The notes: generated by a model from the letters alone, not told the origin. Shown: positions 1 to 7,179, counted from the stretch's first letter. The stretch: 20,827 bases of DNA from CAYFVR01 sp046541515 (GCA_046541515.1 JBKHDD010000079.1:1-20827); one strand, 5' to 3'. Numbers and translations: made by a program.

Positions 1-1450
1 GATGCCGTCCCCATTCGGGGGGCGGTCCGGCGTATTCCTCGGCTTCTGGATGTTCGTCGAACGGCGTTGCAAGGATTCGCCGCAGTCGTTCAATTTCACC
101 ATAATCCCGGTCTTCCGTCGCCTTGCGGATGGCGATTTCCGCCATGTAGTTGCGAAGCACGAACTTGGGATTGACTATATCCATGGCCGATTTGCGGAAG
201 GCGTCCACGCCGCCTTCGGACAAAAGCCGCGCCCGGTAGGCGTCCCGCCACCTTGCGAAAGCCGGTTCATGGTCCACCGGATGGGGCGCATTCCCGGGCG
301 CCGGCCGGGAGCGGAAGTTGCCCAGATCCCGGAAAAACCGCGTATAGTCCAACCCCTTTTCCGCCAGAATGTCCAGCAGATCGCGGATCAGGTCCGCGTC
401 TTCCTCCTTGGATTCCCGCAGGCCGAGCTTGCGCCGCATCTTTTCCAGCCATGCCGATTGGAAAACCGCGTCAAACCCCGCGACAATCTCCATGGCGCGC
501 TCCCGGTCCAAAATGGGAGAAAGGACCGCGCCCAGCACCCCCAGGTTCCATTGCGCGATGGACGGCTGACGGTTGAAGGCGTAGCGGCCCATCCGGTCCG
601 AATGGTTGCAGATGTGCCCGGGATCGTAGGCTTCCAGAAAGCCGTAGGGGCCGTAATCCAGCGTCAGTCCCAGGATGGACATGTTGTCGGTGTTCATCAC
701 CCCGTGGGCGAACCCGACGGCCTGCCAATCGGCGATGAGCCGCGCCGTGCGGTCCACCACCCCGGAGAGAAAGGCCGCGTATCGATCTTCGCCGGCCTTT
801 TCGGCCGCTTCCGGAAAATGATCGGCGATCACCCAGTCCGCCAGGGTTCGAATCGCGTCGGCGTCGTTCCGTTCCAAATGGGGCTCGAAAGAGCCGAAGC
901 GGACATGGCTTTCCGCCACGCGGACCAGATTCGCACCGGTTTCCATGGTCTCGCGCCGAACCGGCTCTTCGCTGCCGATGATGCACAGCGACCGGGTGGT
1001 GGGAATCCCCAGCCCATGCATGGCCTCCCCGCAAAGGTATTCCCGGATGGTGGAGCGCAACACGGCCCGGCCGTCGAAAACGCGGGCGTAGGCCGTCCGC
1101 CCGGCGCCTTTCAGGTGCAAATCGTGGAATTTCCCGTCCGCGCCTTGGACTTCCCCCAGCAAAATGGCCCGGCCGTCGCCGATTTCCGGATTGTACTGGC
1201 CAAACTGGTGACCGGTGTACCGCATGGCCACGGGGCGGGCGCCCGGCGGAAGTTTCTCTCCGCCGAAAACCGAGACCACGTCCGGATCGGCGGCGACAGC
1301 GGGTTCCAGGCCCAGCGTTTCGGCCACCTCCGGGTTGAAGGCGGCCAAGAACGGGGATTTCAACGGCGTTGGGTGAACGGGCGCGCCAAAGGCAGGCCCG
1401 AGATCGGCGTAGCGATGGTGAATTTGCAAATCGTTTAATCGATAAGGCAT
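1..1450 (-). CDS. selO: Protein adenylyltransferase SelO (YdiU/UPF0061), C-terminus cut by the window edge
   Basis: SelO is a pseudokinase-fold enzyme that transfers AMP from ATP to Ser/Thr/Tyr of target proteins, in bacteria linked to redox stress. Reading leftward from ATG 1448-1450 gives 483 codons without a stop. Family hallmarks are clear: MRYTGHQFGQYNPEIGDGRA near residue 76, LKGAGRTAYAR near 113, and the metal- and nucleotide-binding block HGVMNTDNMSILGLTLDYGP in the middle. The last visible residues, PPPEWGRH, match the position just before the usual short Cys-Ser-Ser tail, so probably fewer than about 10 codons are missing. Whether that tail cysteine is present cannot be seen. A modest Shine-Dalgarno (CTGGAG) lies upstream of the ATG. 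The gene is divergent from the M1 peptidase gene and is probably monocistronic at this end. The family assignment is firm. Confidence 0.95.
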   Translation of the reverse strand, partial: MPYRLNDLQIHHRYADLGPAFGAPVHPTPLKSPFLAAFNPEVAETLGLEPAVAADPDVVSVFGGEKLPPGARPVAMRYTGHQFGQYNPEIGDGRAILLGEVQGADGKFHDLHLKGAGRTAYARVFDGRAVLRSTIREYLCGEAMHGLGIPTTRSLCIIGSEEPVRRETMETGANLVRVAESHVRFGSFEPHLERNDADAIRTLADWVIADHFPEAAEKAGEDRYAAFLSGVVDRTARLIADWQAVGFAHGVMNTDNMSILGLTLDYGPYGFLEAYDPGHICNHSDRMGRYAFNRQPSIAQWNLGVLGAVLSPILDRERAMEIVAGFDAVFQSAWLEKMRRKLGLRESKEEDADLIRDLLDILAEKGLDYTRFFRDLGNFRSRPAPGNAPHPVDHEPAFARWRDAYRARLLSEGGVDAFRKSAMDIVNPKFVLRNYMAEIAIRKATEDRDYGEIERLRRILATPFDEHPEAEEYAGPPPEWGRH

Positions 1451-1572
1451 AAAGAAGGATGCTCCAGAAAAGGGGAGAGGGGCGGGCCGCGAAAAGTCAG
1501 GGAAGGAGGCAGTCCAAATCTGATTTGCGCGGTCCACCCCTCAAGGTGGCGCGAAGATGGCTTGACACAAAG

Positions 1573-1600
1573 ACAATAATTCTTTCGGGGGCTTTCACAA
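1573..1600 (-). promoter_or_regulatory. Candidate sigma-70-type promoter for selO
   Basis: On the minus strand, TTGTGA (1595-1600) and TATTGT (1573-1578) are separated by 16 bp, with four of six consensus matches each. It would start transcription about 115 nt upstream of the selO ATG. It is a pattern match only. Confidence 0.3.
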
Positions 1601-1611
1601 TAGGCAAAGCC

Positions 1612-1640
1612 AAATTTTTTTCCGTTCATAAATTTTTTTC
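1612..1640. repeat. Two exact 11-nt A/T-tract direct repeats, 18 bp apart
   Basis: AAATTTTTTTC occurs at 1612-1622 and again at 1630-1640 in the divergent selO/M1-peptidase spacer. Such tracts could bend DNA or bind a nucleoid protein. No function can be shown. Confidence 0.5.
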
Positions 1641-1653
1641 GGAGCGCCGTGAA

Positions 1654-1682
1654 TTGACAGCCGCCGCCCTTCGGCTTAGCTT
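1654..1682 (+). promoter_or_regulatory. Candidate promoter for the M1-like lipoprotein gene
   Basis: A perfect TTGACA (1654-1659) is followed after 17 bp by a poor -10 (TAGCTT, 1677-1682; three of six matches). Transcription would start about 35 nt before the ATG at 1724. Confidence 0.35.
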
Positions 1683-1723
1683 ACCACAGTTTCCGATTTT
1701 ATTGGAAAAAGGAGCCTTGTCGA

Positions 1724-3865
1724 ATGCTTTTTACTTTCCCGCGCCCTTCCCATGCCATTTGGCCCTTGGTCCTTGCGCTGCTTTCCCTTGCGGGTTGTTC
1801 GCCCACCAACGCCTCTTCGCCATCTGCGGGACGACCGGAACAAACCATCCGGATTTCCCTGGACCCGGCGCAATCCCGGCTCACCGGCGAATCCCAAATC
1901 CAGTTTCCGGAACGTCCAAATACGCCGGTGGAATTGTTTCTTGCGGAAGAGGCACGGCTTTCGGAAGTCCGGTGGGGAGCGGATGCCGCCGATCACCGTT
2001 TTTCCGGCTCGATCCTGACCGTGGAACCGCCGGAAGGCGCCGAATCGAATCCGGAACTGACCATTGCCTACGCCGCCGTGTTTGACGACCCCGCCCCGGT
2101 TCGGCCGCTCAACATGGACAATCCCGGGCACGGCGTCAGCGGCGCCATTTCCGATCGGGGCACGTTGTTGCTGGGCGGTTCCGGCTGGTACCCGGTGCTT
2201 TCGGAGAGCCGGACGCCCCGGCACACCGTTTCCGCGGAGGCGCCCGAAGGGGTCCTGGCCGTCACCGCCGGGGACTTGAAGGAACATCGAACGGAAGACG
2301 GCCGCACCGTTTCGGTTTGGAAAACGGAGTCCCCGACGGAAATCCTCGCCCTTTCCGCCGGCCGGTATGAAATGCGGGAGAAAAAATCCGGGCCGGTGCG
2401 GGTCATGACCTATTTTCTGCCGGAAACCCAAGGGCTATCCGACGCCTACCTGGACGCCTCGGCCAAATACATCGACTACTACGCCCAAATCTTCGGTCCC
2501 TATCCCTTTTCCAAATTCGCCGTGGTGGAAAACTTTTTCCCCACGGGCTACGGCTTTCCTTCCTACACGCTGATGGGCGGCCGGGTGTTGCGGCTTCCGT
2601 TTATCCTTTCCACCAGCCTGGGCCACGAAATCGCCCACTGCTGGTGGGGCAACGGCGTCCACGTCGATTATTCCTCCGGAAACTGGAGCGAAGGGCTCAC
2701 GACCTACGTTTCCGATTATCTCTTCAAGGAAGACGAGTCGCCCGAAGCGGCCCGGGAATACCGGCTGAAAATGGTGCGCGGGTACACCGCCCTGGTTCCG
2801 CCCGGCGGCGGCTTTCCCCTCTCCGAATTCCGGAGCCGGGTGGATCGGCCCAGCCAGGCCATCGGCTACCACAAGTCCGCCATGGTGTTTCACATGCTTC
2901 GACGGCGGGTGGGGGAAGAGCGCTTTTGGGAAACCCTGCGGGAGGTTTTCCAGACCCACAAATTCCAGGCCGCTTCCTGGGCCGATTTCCAGGCCGCGTT
3001 CCAGAAGGCCCATGAAGAATCTTTGGACGCTTTTTTTCGGCAATGGATTCAAGGGCCCGGAGCGCCGGTCGTCTCGTTGGATTCCGTTTCCAGCACCTCC
3101 GAAACCGGGGAATGGATCGTCTCCGGCCGCCTTCGGCAAAACGCGCCGGGGTGGGACCTCCGCGTCCCCGTCCTGTTGGAAACTGAAAAAGGCGACCGGC
3201 GGGAAACCGTTGCCTTGACGGAAACCGAGGCCGAATTCCGCTTCGCGGTGGAAGACAAACCGATCCGCCTTTCGGTGGACCCGGACGCCGACGTGATGCG
3301 CCGGCTTCATCCTCAAGAAGTGCCGCCCACGGTGAACCGGCTCAAGGGATCGGAAACGGTCCTGGTGGTCGTTGCCGATTCCGCCTCGCCGGCGCTGGCC
3401 CAGACGGCGGAAATGCTGGCGATTTCCCTGGGGCTTCGCCGGTATCGCGTGGTCGCCGAATCCGATTTGGACGAGGGAGAAACGCAAAGCCGCAGCCTGT
3501 TGTTGGTGGGCCGGCCCAGCGATCCGAAATTGTTGCCCACGCTCCCCGAAACGGTCGCCTTTGTCGCCGATGGCCTGGAACTCCAGGGGGAAACCTACGC
3601 GCCCGGTGCGGACGCCTTTTTCGGCGTTTTTCCCCGTCCCGGCAATCCAGAGAAGGTCGCCGCGCTGTTTTGGGCCGATGGGGACGGCGCTTCGGTCGTC
3701 GCCCGGAAAATCACCCACTACGGCGCCTACAGCTTTCTGGCGTTCCGGGAAAACCAGAACCGGGCCAAGGGAACGTGGCCCGTGACCGATTCGCCCTTGA
3801 TCCATCGCTTCCAATCCCAATATCGTTCAGGTTGGGATTTCAAAGGGACGATCGGGCCAGATTGA
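1724..3865 (+). CDS. M1-family-like zinc metallopeptidase, predicted lipoprotein
   Basis: The 713-aa product has a signal sequence ending in the lipobox LAGC, so Cys25 is probably lipidated and the protein sits in the cell envelope. An N-terminal beta-domain is followed by a gluzincin core: HEIAH at 301-305 and a third zinc ligand in NWSEG (Glu323), giving HExxH-X17-E against the usual X18. The M1 exopeptidase signature GxMEN is absent; TGYGFPS occupies the expected place about 20 residues before HEIAH. A C-terminal region of about 170 residues (from roughly 540) is not recognised. ATG 1724 is supported by AAAGGAG at 1708-1714. The family implies peptide hydrolysis in the periplasm or at the outer membrane. 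Loss of GxMEN makes strict aminopeptidase activity doubtful. The next gene, a ChaN-like protein, follows after 100 bp. Confidence 0.85.
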   Translation: MLFTFPRPSHAIWPLVLALLSLAGCSPTNASSPSAGRPEQTIRISLDPAQSRLTGESQIQFPERPNTPVELFLAEEARLSEVRWGADAADHRFSGSILTVEPPEGAESNPELTIAYAAVFDDPAPVRPLNMDNPGHGVSGAISDRGTLLLGGSGWYPVLSESRTPRHTVSAEAPEGVLAVTAGDLKEHRTEDGRTVSVWKTESPTEILALSAGRYEMREKKSGPVRVMTYFLPETQGLSDAYLDASAKYIDYYAQIFGPYPFSKFAVVENFFPTGYGFPSYTLMGGRVLRLPFILSTSLGHEIAHCWWGNGVHVDYSSGNWSEGLTTYVSDYLFKEDESPEAAREYRLKMVRGYTALVPPGGGFPLSEFRSRVDRPSQAIGYHKSAMVFHMLRRRVGEERFWETLREVFQTHKFQAASWADFQAAFQKAHEESLDAFFRQWIQGPGAPVVSLDSVSSTSETGEWIVSGRLRQNAPGWDLRVPVLLETEKGDRRETVALTETEAEFRFAVEDKPIRLSVDPDADVMRRLHPQEVPPTVNRLKGSETVLVVVADSASPALAQTAEMLAISLGLRRYRVVAESDLDEGETQSRSLLLVGRPSDPKLLPTLPETVAFVADGLELQGETYAPGADAFFGVFPRPGNPEKVAALFWADGDGASVVARKITHYGAYSFLAFRENQNRAKGTWPVTDSPLIHRFQSQYRSGWDFKGTIGPD

Positions 3866-3869
3866 CCAA

Positions 3870-3904
3870 GGGCGTACGCGATACGCCCCTACCCTTTTGG
3901 GTAG
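3870..3904. repeat. Short palindromic repeat with CCCCTAC tail plus an adjoining hairpin
   Basis: GGGCGTA (3870-3876) and TACGCCC (3882-3888) form a perfect 7-bp stem with a 5-nt loop, followed by CCTAC. Directly after it, CTACCC (3889-3894) pairs with GGGTAG (3899-3904) across a TTTT loop. There is no T-run, so this is not a normal intrinsic terminator. A related unit is found at 6621-6643. Confidence 0.6.
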
Positions 3905-3965
3905 ATGAACGGTATTGCTTCAAATCCCCAAAATTTGGGTGTTCGCTCGAAAGGAAATCTCGATC

Positions 3966-4823
3966 ATGCGCCTCAAAAGCCGCGGAGTTCTCGCCGTACT
4001 TTCGCTTTCTTTGATTCTTTTTGCCGCCGTCATCGCCAACGGGGCCGCCGTGGAGTTTTACGACCTCGAGGCCGAACGCTGGATGCCCGCCGAGAAGGCG
4101 GTGGAAAAACTGCGGTTGAACCGGGTGGTGCTGGTGGGCGAAGTCCACGACCGGCCGGATCATCACGCCAAGCAATTGGGCGTCATCCAGGCCCTCCACA
4201 AGGCCGGGGTGGACCTGGGCGTGGGGATGGAAATGTTTCGGCGGGAAACCCAGCCGGAACTGGACCGCTGGACCGCCGGGAAAAGCGATGCCACCGATTT
4301 CATCAAAGTCTACTACGACAATTGGAATTATCCGTGGCCCCTCTACGGCCACATTCTGGAATTCGCCCGGGACGAACGGATTCCGATTCTGGGTCTCAAC
4401 GTGGCCCGGGACATCACCAACCAGGTGGCCCGGGGCGGTTTTGAATCCCTCACCGAAGAGCAGCGGGGGCGGTTGCCGAAGGTGACCTGCCGGGTGGATT
4501 CCGAATACATGAGCTTCATCCGGCGGGCCTATGGAATGCGCGGCCACGGGAATTTCGATTTCACCAATTTCTGCGAGGCCCAGCTCGTTTGGGACAAATC
4601 CATGGCCATCCATGCCCTGGATTTCCTCTACGCCAATCCGGACCACGTCATGGTGATCCTGGCCGGAAACGGCCACGTCTGGCGGCTGGGCATTCCGGAT
4701 CAGATTCATCGGCGTGCCGCTTCCATGACCCAGGCGGTGATCCTTCCGTTCATCCCCGGCGCCTTGACTCCCGAAAACATTACGAATGCCGATGCGGACT
4801 ATCTGGTTCGGCTGAAGGAGTGA
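3966..4823 (+). CDS. chaN: ChaN-family (DUF399) protein, predicted exported
   Basis: The 285-aa product belongs to the ChaN family, whose studied members bind heme at the cell surface and are linked to iron uptake. The diagnostic parts are VVLVGEVHDRPDHH near residue 50, GVGMEMFRRETQPELDRW near 90, and a C-terminal block with ILAGNGHVWRLGIP. The N-terminus is a classic Sec signal (MRLKSRG, then a hydrophobic stretch ending ANGAA, likely cut after residue 27 or 28). It has no lipobox cysteine, unlike many ChaN proteins. ATG 3966 is preferred to an in-frame ATG at 3915 because GAAAGGAA at 3949-3956 is well placed and the signal peptide starts there. It lies 100 bp after the M1-like gene and may share its transcript, although hairpins at 3870-3904 intervene. 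The heme role is inferred from the family only. Confidence 0.85.
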   Translation: MRLKSRGVLAVLSLSLILFAAVIANGAAVEFYDLEAERWMPAEKAVEKLRLNRVVLVGEVHDRPDHHAKQLGVIQALHKAGVDLGVGMEMFRRETQPELDRWTAGKSDATDFIKVYYDNWNYPWPLYGHILEFARDERIPILGLNVARDITNQVARGGFESLTEEQRGRLPKVTCRVDSEYMSFIRRAYGMRGHGNFDFTNFCEAQLVWDKSMAIHALDFLYANPDHVMVILAGNGHVWRLGIPDQIHRRAASMTQAVILPFIPGALTPENITNADADYLVRLKE

Positions 4824-4875
4824 ATCAAATCCGCCACCCCTCTCCGACCTCGCCAACGTCTCCCCTCCGAAAACC

Positions 4876-4902
4876 TTGACAGCACCCGCAATCCCGTAGA
4901 TT
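4876..4902 (+). promoter_or_regulatory. Candidate promoter for the quinone oxidoreductase gene
   Basis: A perfect TTGACA (4876-4881) is followed after 15 bp by TAGATT (4897-4902, four of six matches). The spacer is 2 bp short of optimal, as is often seen in promoters needing an activator or a DNA-distorting regulator. The -10 lies inside the dyad at 4891-4911. Confidence 0.45.
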
Positions 4903-4911
4903 CTGCGGGAT
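4891..4911. promoter_or_regulatory. 21-bp dyad overlapping the -10 box, probable operator
   Basis: The left arm ATCCCGTAGA (4891-4900) and right arm TCTGCGGGAT (4902-4911) are inverted copies matching at 9 of 10 positions around a central T. The dyad covers the predicted -10 element upstream of the oxidoreductase gene. A dimeric repressor or MerR-type regulator bound here is an inference; no regulator gene lies next to it. Confidence 0.55.
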
Positions 4912-4944
4912 GGAAGGGATGAATATTCCAAAGGAGGGATGCCC

Positions 4945-5928
4945 ATGAAAGCCATTGTGGTTCACCCCGGCGATCCCGATCCCGAGCTTCGCTGGGAGGA
5001 GGCGCCCGATCCCGCGGTCAAGCCGGGAGAAGTGCTGGTGGAAGTGGCCGCCGCGGCCGTCAACCGCGCCGACCTGCTTCAGGCCCGGGGCCAGTATCCG
5101 CCGCCGCCGGGCGCGTCGGAAATTCTGGGGCTGGAAATGGCCGGGACGGTGATCGACCCCGGCGACAACGCATCGGGTTGGACCGCCGGCGACCGGGTCT
5201 GTGGTTTGCTGACCGGCGGCGGATACGCGGAAAAAGTGGCGGTTCCATCGGAATTGCTGCTCCGCCTGCCGGACGACTGGACCATGGAACGGGGCGCGGC
5301 GCTAATGGAAGTTTGGTTGGCCGCCTATTCCAACCTCTTCCGGGAAGGGGGACTGAAGGAAGGGGAAATCGTGTTGCTCCACGGCGGCGCCAGCGGGGTG
5401 GGCACGGCCGCCATTCAACTGGCCAAAGCCGCCGGGGCCCGGGTGGTGGTCACGGCGGGAAGCCCGGAAAAACTGGACCGTTGCCGCGAACTGGGGGCGG
5501 AGCGGACCATCGCCTATCGGGAAGAGGATTTCGCCGAGGCGGTTCGAAAAACCACCGACGGGCGCGGAGTGGACTTGATCCTGGACGTGGTGGGGGCCGA
5601 TTATCTGGAGCGGAACCTGGCCTCGCTGGCGGAAAACGGCCGAATGGTCACCATCGGCCTATTGGGCGGCGCAAAGGCGGAAATTAATCTGGGGATGATT
5701 CTGGGGAAGAGCCTGACGCTGAAAGGCACGCGGCTTCGCGCCCGACCGCGTTCCGAGAAGGCGGACATCGTCGCCGGCTTCGTGGAGGAGTTTTGGCCCC
5801 GCCTGCTGTCGGGACGGATGACCCCGGTGGTGGACCGGGTATTTCCCATCCAGGAGGCGGGCGCGGCCCACGCCTACGTGAAAGCCAATCGGAATGTGGG
5901 GAAGGTGGTGTTGCGGGTCGGCGGCTAA
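4945..5928 (+). CDS. Zinc-independent NAD(P)H quinone oxidoreductase, PIG3/QOR-like MDR protein
   Basis: This 327-aa protein is a medium-chain dehydrogenase/reductase of the zinc-free quinone reductase branch. The N-terminal GroES-like domain contains AAAVNRADLLQARGQYPPPP, typical of PIG3/TP53I3-like proteins. The Rossmann fold begins with LLHGGASGVGTAAIQ (glycine motif near 147-153) and continues with a GSPEKLDRCRELGA segment. These proteins reduce quinones with NADPH in the cytoplasm. Two ATGs are close together; ATG 4945 is chosen because AAGGAGGG at 4931-4938 is 7 nt from it but almost touches the earlier ATG at 4939. It has its own promoter and dyad, so it is probably a separately controlled single gene. 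The physiological substrate is unknown. Confidence 0.92.
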   Translation: MKAIVVHPGDPDPELRWEEAPDPAVKPGEVLVEVAAAAVNRADLLQARGQYPPPPGASEILGLEMAGTVIDPGDNASGWTAGDRVCGLLTGGGYAEKVAVPSELLLRLPDDWTMERGAALMEVWLAAYSNLFREGGLKEGEIVLLHGGASGVGTAAIQLAKAAGARVVVTAGSPEKLDRCRELGAERTIAYREEDFAEAVRKTTDGRGVDLILDVVGADYLERNLASLAENGRMVTIGLLGGAKAEINLGMILGKSLTLKGTRLRARPRSEKADIVAGFVEEFWPRLLSGRMTPVVDRVFPIQEAGAAHAYVKANRNVGKVVLRVGG

Positions 5929-6000
5929 CGATTCCGCGTGGAGAAAACTGGGGCGACGGTTGCCCGAAAAGGGGAATGGACGGGAAAGGCCGTTCGCCGA

Positions 6001-6042
6001 GAAAAGAAAACCCCGCCCCGAACCACCTGCCTCGGGACGGGG
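6001..6042 (-). terminator. Intrinsic terminator of the 64-codon gene
   Basis: Inverted arms at 6011-6021 (CCCCGCCCCGA) and 6032-6042 (TCGGGACGGGG) form an 11-bp stem with one mismatch and a 10-nt loop. On the minus strand the stem is followed by TTTTCTTTTC. It lies 39 nt after the stop of the gene at 6081-6275. On the plus strand there is no T-run. Confidence 0.8.
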
Positions 6043-6080
6043 ATCAAAGTTCGGATGGCCCTGTCTGGCGAATCACGGCG

Positions 6081-6275
6081 TCACCTCATCTCGGTTCTTC
6101 TGAAAAGGTTCATGGTCTCCTCCGCGACGTGGGCCTTGAAGGTCTCGTCGCCGTGAAAATGGATGGTGTCGCTCTCGGAATGGTAGGTCACGCTGCAATC
6201 GTACTTGGCGCAAACGCTGTCCATCAGTTTCGACACCAATTCCAGATTCTGATTCTTGCGTCGGACTTGTATCAT
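6081..6275 (-). CDS. Small protein of unknown function, sigma-54-controlled
   Basis: The gene encodes 64 residues and I do not recognise the family. The start ATG (6273-6275) follows a very strong ribosome site, AAAGGAGG, with correct spacing; a longer in-frame reading from 6398 has no such support. The protein is soluble, with no signal or membrane segment. It starts with a basic MIQVRRKNQN, has Cys22 and Cys27 in VCAKYDC, then a probable beta-hairpin (SVTYHSESDTIHFHGDE) and a C-terminal helix. That layout suggests a small alpha-beta domain. The gene is isolated: a near-perfect -24/-12 promoter lies upstream and an intrinsic terminator downstream, so it forms a complete single-gene unit. This strongly argues that it is real despite its size. 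The function is unknown. Confidence 0.75.
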   Translation of the reverse strand: MIQVRRKNQNLELVSKLMDSVCAKYDCSVTYHSESDTIHFHGDETFKAHVAEETMNLFRRTEMR

Positions 6276-6357
6276 GTCGCCTCCTTTGGCCGGCGGTCCG
6301 GCCGGGGTCGATGGGGTTCGAAGGGGAGAAATCGCCCTGCTTTCTACCTTAATTCCA

Positions 6358-6374
6358 AGCAACTCATGTGCCAA
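6358..6374 (-). promoter_or_regulatory. Sigma-54 (RpoN) promoter of the small-protein gene
   Basis: On the minus strand the sequence TTGGCACATGAGTTGCT contains TGGCAC, 5 nt, then TTGCT. This is the canonical -24/-12 arrangement, with GG and GC separated by exactly 10 nt. Transcription would start near 6347, leaving a leader of about 72 nt before the ATG at 6275. Possible activator-site dyads upstream are GGGAATTTCCC at 6399-6409 and GGGCGCCC at 6444-6451; these are weak evidence on their own. Confidence 0.75.
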
Positions 6375-6620
6375 TACCGAAAATTCCGTAAAGGCCATGG
6401 GAATTTCCCCGATGTCTCAATCGAAAAATGGTAAAACGGTTGTGGGCGCCCGGTGATCGCCCCGGTGGGGAGTTGCAAAAAATGTTGACGATTTTCGGAG
6501 AACCCGCAAATTTTGACGCGGCGAAAAATCTTTGCGTTACACCTCCATCCGAGATTCGGCTCTTGCCGCAAAAGCTTTCACTTTGGGATTTCCAAAGGAC
6601 GAATGCGCCGGACGGTCCGA

Positions 6621-6643
6621 GAGCGAATGCAATTCGCCCCTAC
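6621..6643. repeat. Second copy of the palindromic repeat with CCCCTAC tail
   Basis: GAGCGAAT (6621-6628) and ATTCGCCC (6632-6639) form an 8-position stem with one mismatch, ending in CCCCTAC. Compared with 3870-3891, the stem bases differ on both arms together while the CGCCCCTAC end is kept. This is the pattern of one dispersed hairpin family. Confidence 0.5.
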
Positions 6644-6721
6644 AAATTTTCGCCAATATCAATGGTGTCGGCTCGTGCCGTGGAGCTTTGATCGGCGAGT
6701 TTTTCATTGGTTGCCAATCGG

Positions 6722-6758
6722 GGACGGATACGATTTGGATGCCATTGCGTTTCCGTCC
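6722..6758. repeat. Inverted repeat just after the membrane-protein gene
   Basis: GGACGGA (6722-6728) pairs with TCCGTCC (6752-6758), and after a T-T mismatch ACG pairs with CGT. It lies 10 nt beyond the stop of the minus-strand gene at 6769. It may protect or end that transcript, although no U-rich tail follows. Confidence 0.4.
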
Positions 6759-6768
6759 TTTCCAAATT

Positions 6769-7179
6769 TCAGTTTCCCTTCAGCAGCCGAAGGGCGATTG
6801 CGGAAATGGCCAGAAACCCGACGCCGACCGCGGCGCGGAGGGCCAGCGACCGGAGGATTTCCGGGGCGAGGGACAGGGTGTAGCCGTCTGTTTCGCAGTT
6901 GTGCCGGATCGACCGAAAAGTGGCCAAAAAGAGAAACGCGATGATCCCCGCGACCAAGGCGGTTGCCGCAGGCGTAAACGGGAACACGTCGAAAATTTTT
7001 CCTCGTATCCCGACCAGTCCCAAAACGCCGTCGGCCACCACGGCCACCAGAGAGCCGCAAACCATCCCGATCAGAATGCTGTAGAACATGACGAACGAGA
7101 CCAGCACCCAGTTGATCAGGATCAGCCGCATCCAGTCGTCCATTTGCTTGCCGGGGCGTTTTTTGGGATCATGAAACAT
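6769..7179 (-). CDS. Small integral membrane protein, unknown function
   Basis: The 136-aa product begins with a charged cytoplasmic-type segment (MFHDPKKRPGKQMDDWM) and then shows hydrophobic stretches consistent with three or four membrane helices. These are around LILINWVLVSFVMFYSILIG, VVADGVLGLVGI, ALVAGIIAFLFLATF and AAVGVGFLAISAIALRLL. I do not recognise a family or catalytic motif. ATG 7177-7179 is chosen because GAGG sits 5 nt before it; an upstream GTG at 7227 would add 16 residues without a clear ribosome site. It is divergent from the GTPase-like gene at 7350, with a 170-bp shared spacer. That spacer does not prove a functional link. Confidence 0.7.
   Translation of the reverse strand: MFHDPKKRPGKQMDDWMRLILINWVLVSFVMFYSILIGMVCGSLVAVVADGVLGLVGIRGKIFDVFPFTPAATALVAGIIAFLFLATFRSIRHNCETDGYTLSLAPEILRSLALRAAVGVGFLAISAIALRLLKGN

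Larger units (their letters stand above)
6375..6768. other. Gene-free stretch between two minus-strand genes
   Basis: I found no convincing gene here on either strand: open frames lack ribosome sites and recognisable protein content. It holds the possible upstream activator region of the sigma-54 promoter, a small hairpin (CTTTGG 6581-6586 with CCAAAG 6592-6597), the repeat at 6621-6643 and the inverted repeat at 6722-6758. Confidence 0.5.

Noticed and set aside
2..1438. A 478-codon open frame on the plus strand across the first 1.4 kb
   Set aside because: It is antisense to selO, whose protein is clearly conserved. High GC and biased third positions create long open frames opposite real genes.
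2435..3820. A 461-codon minus-strand frame inside the M1-like gene
   Set aside because: It is a shadow of the conserved peptidase; it has no ribosome site and no recognisable protein.
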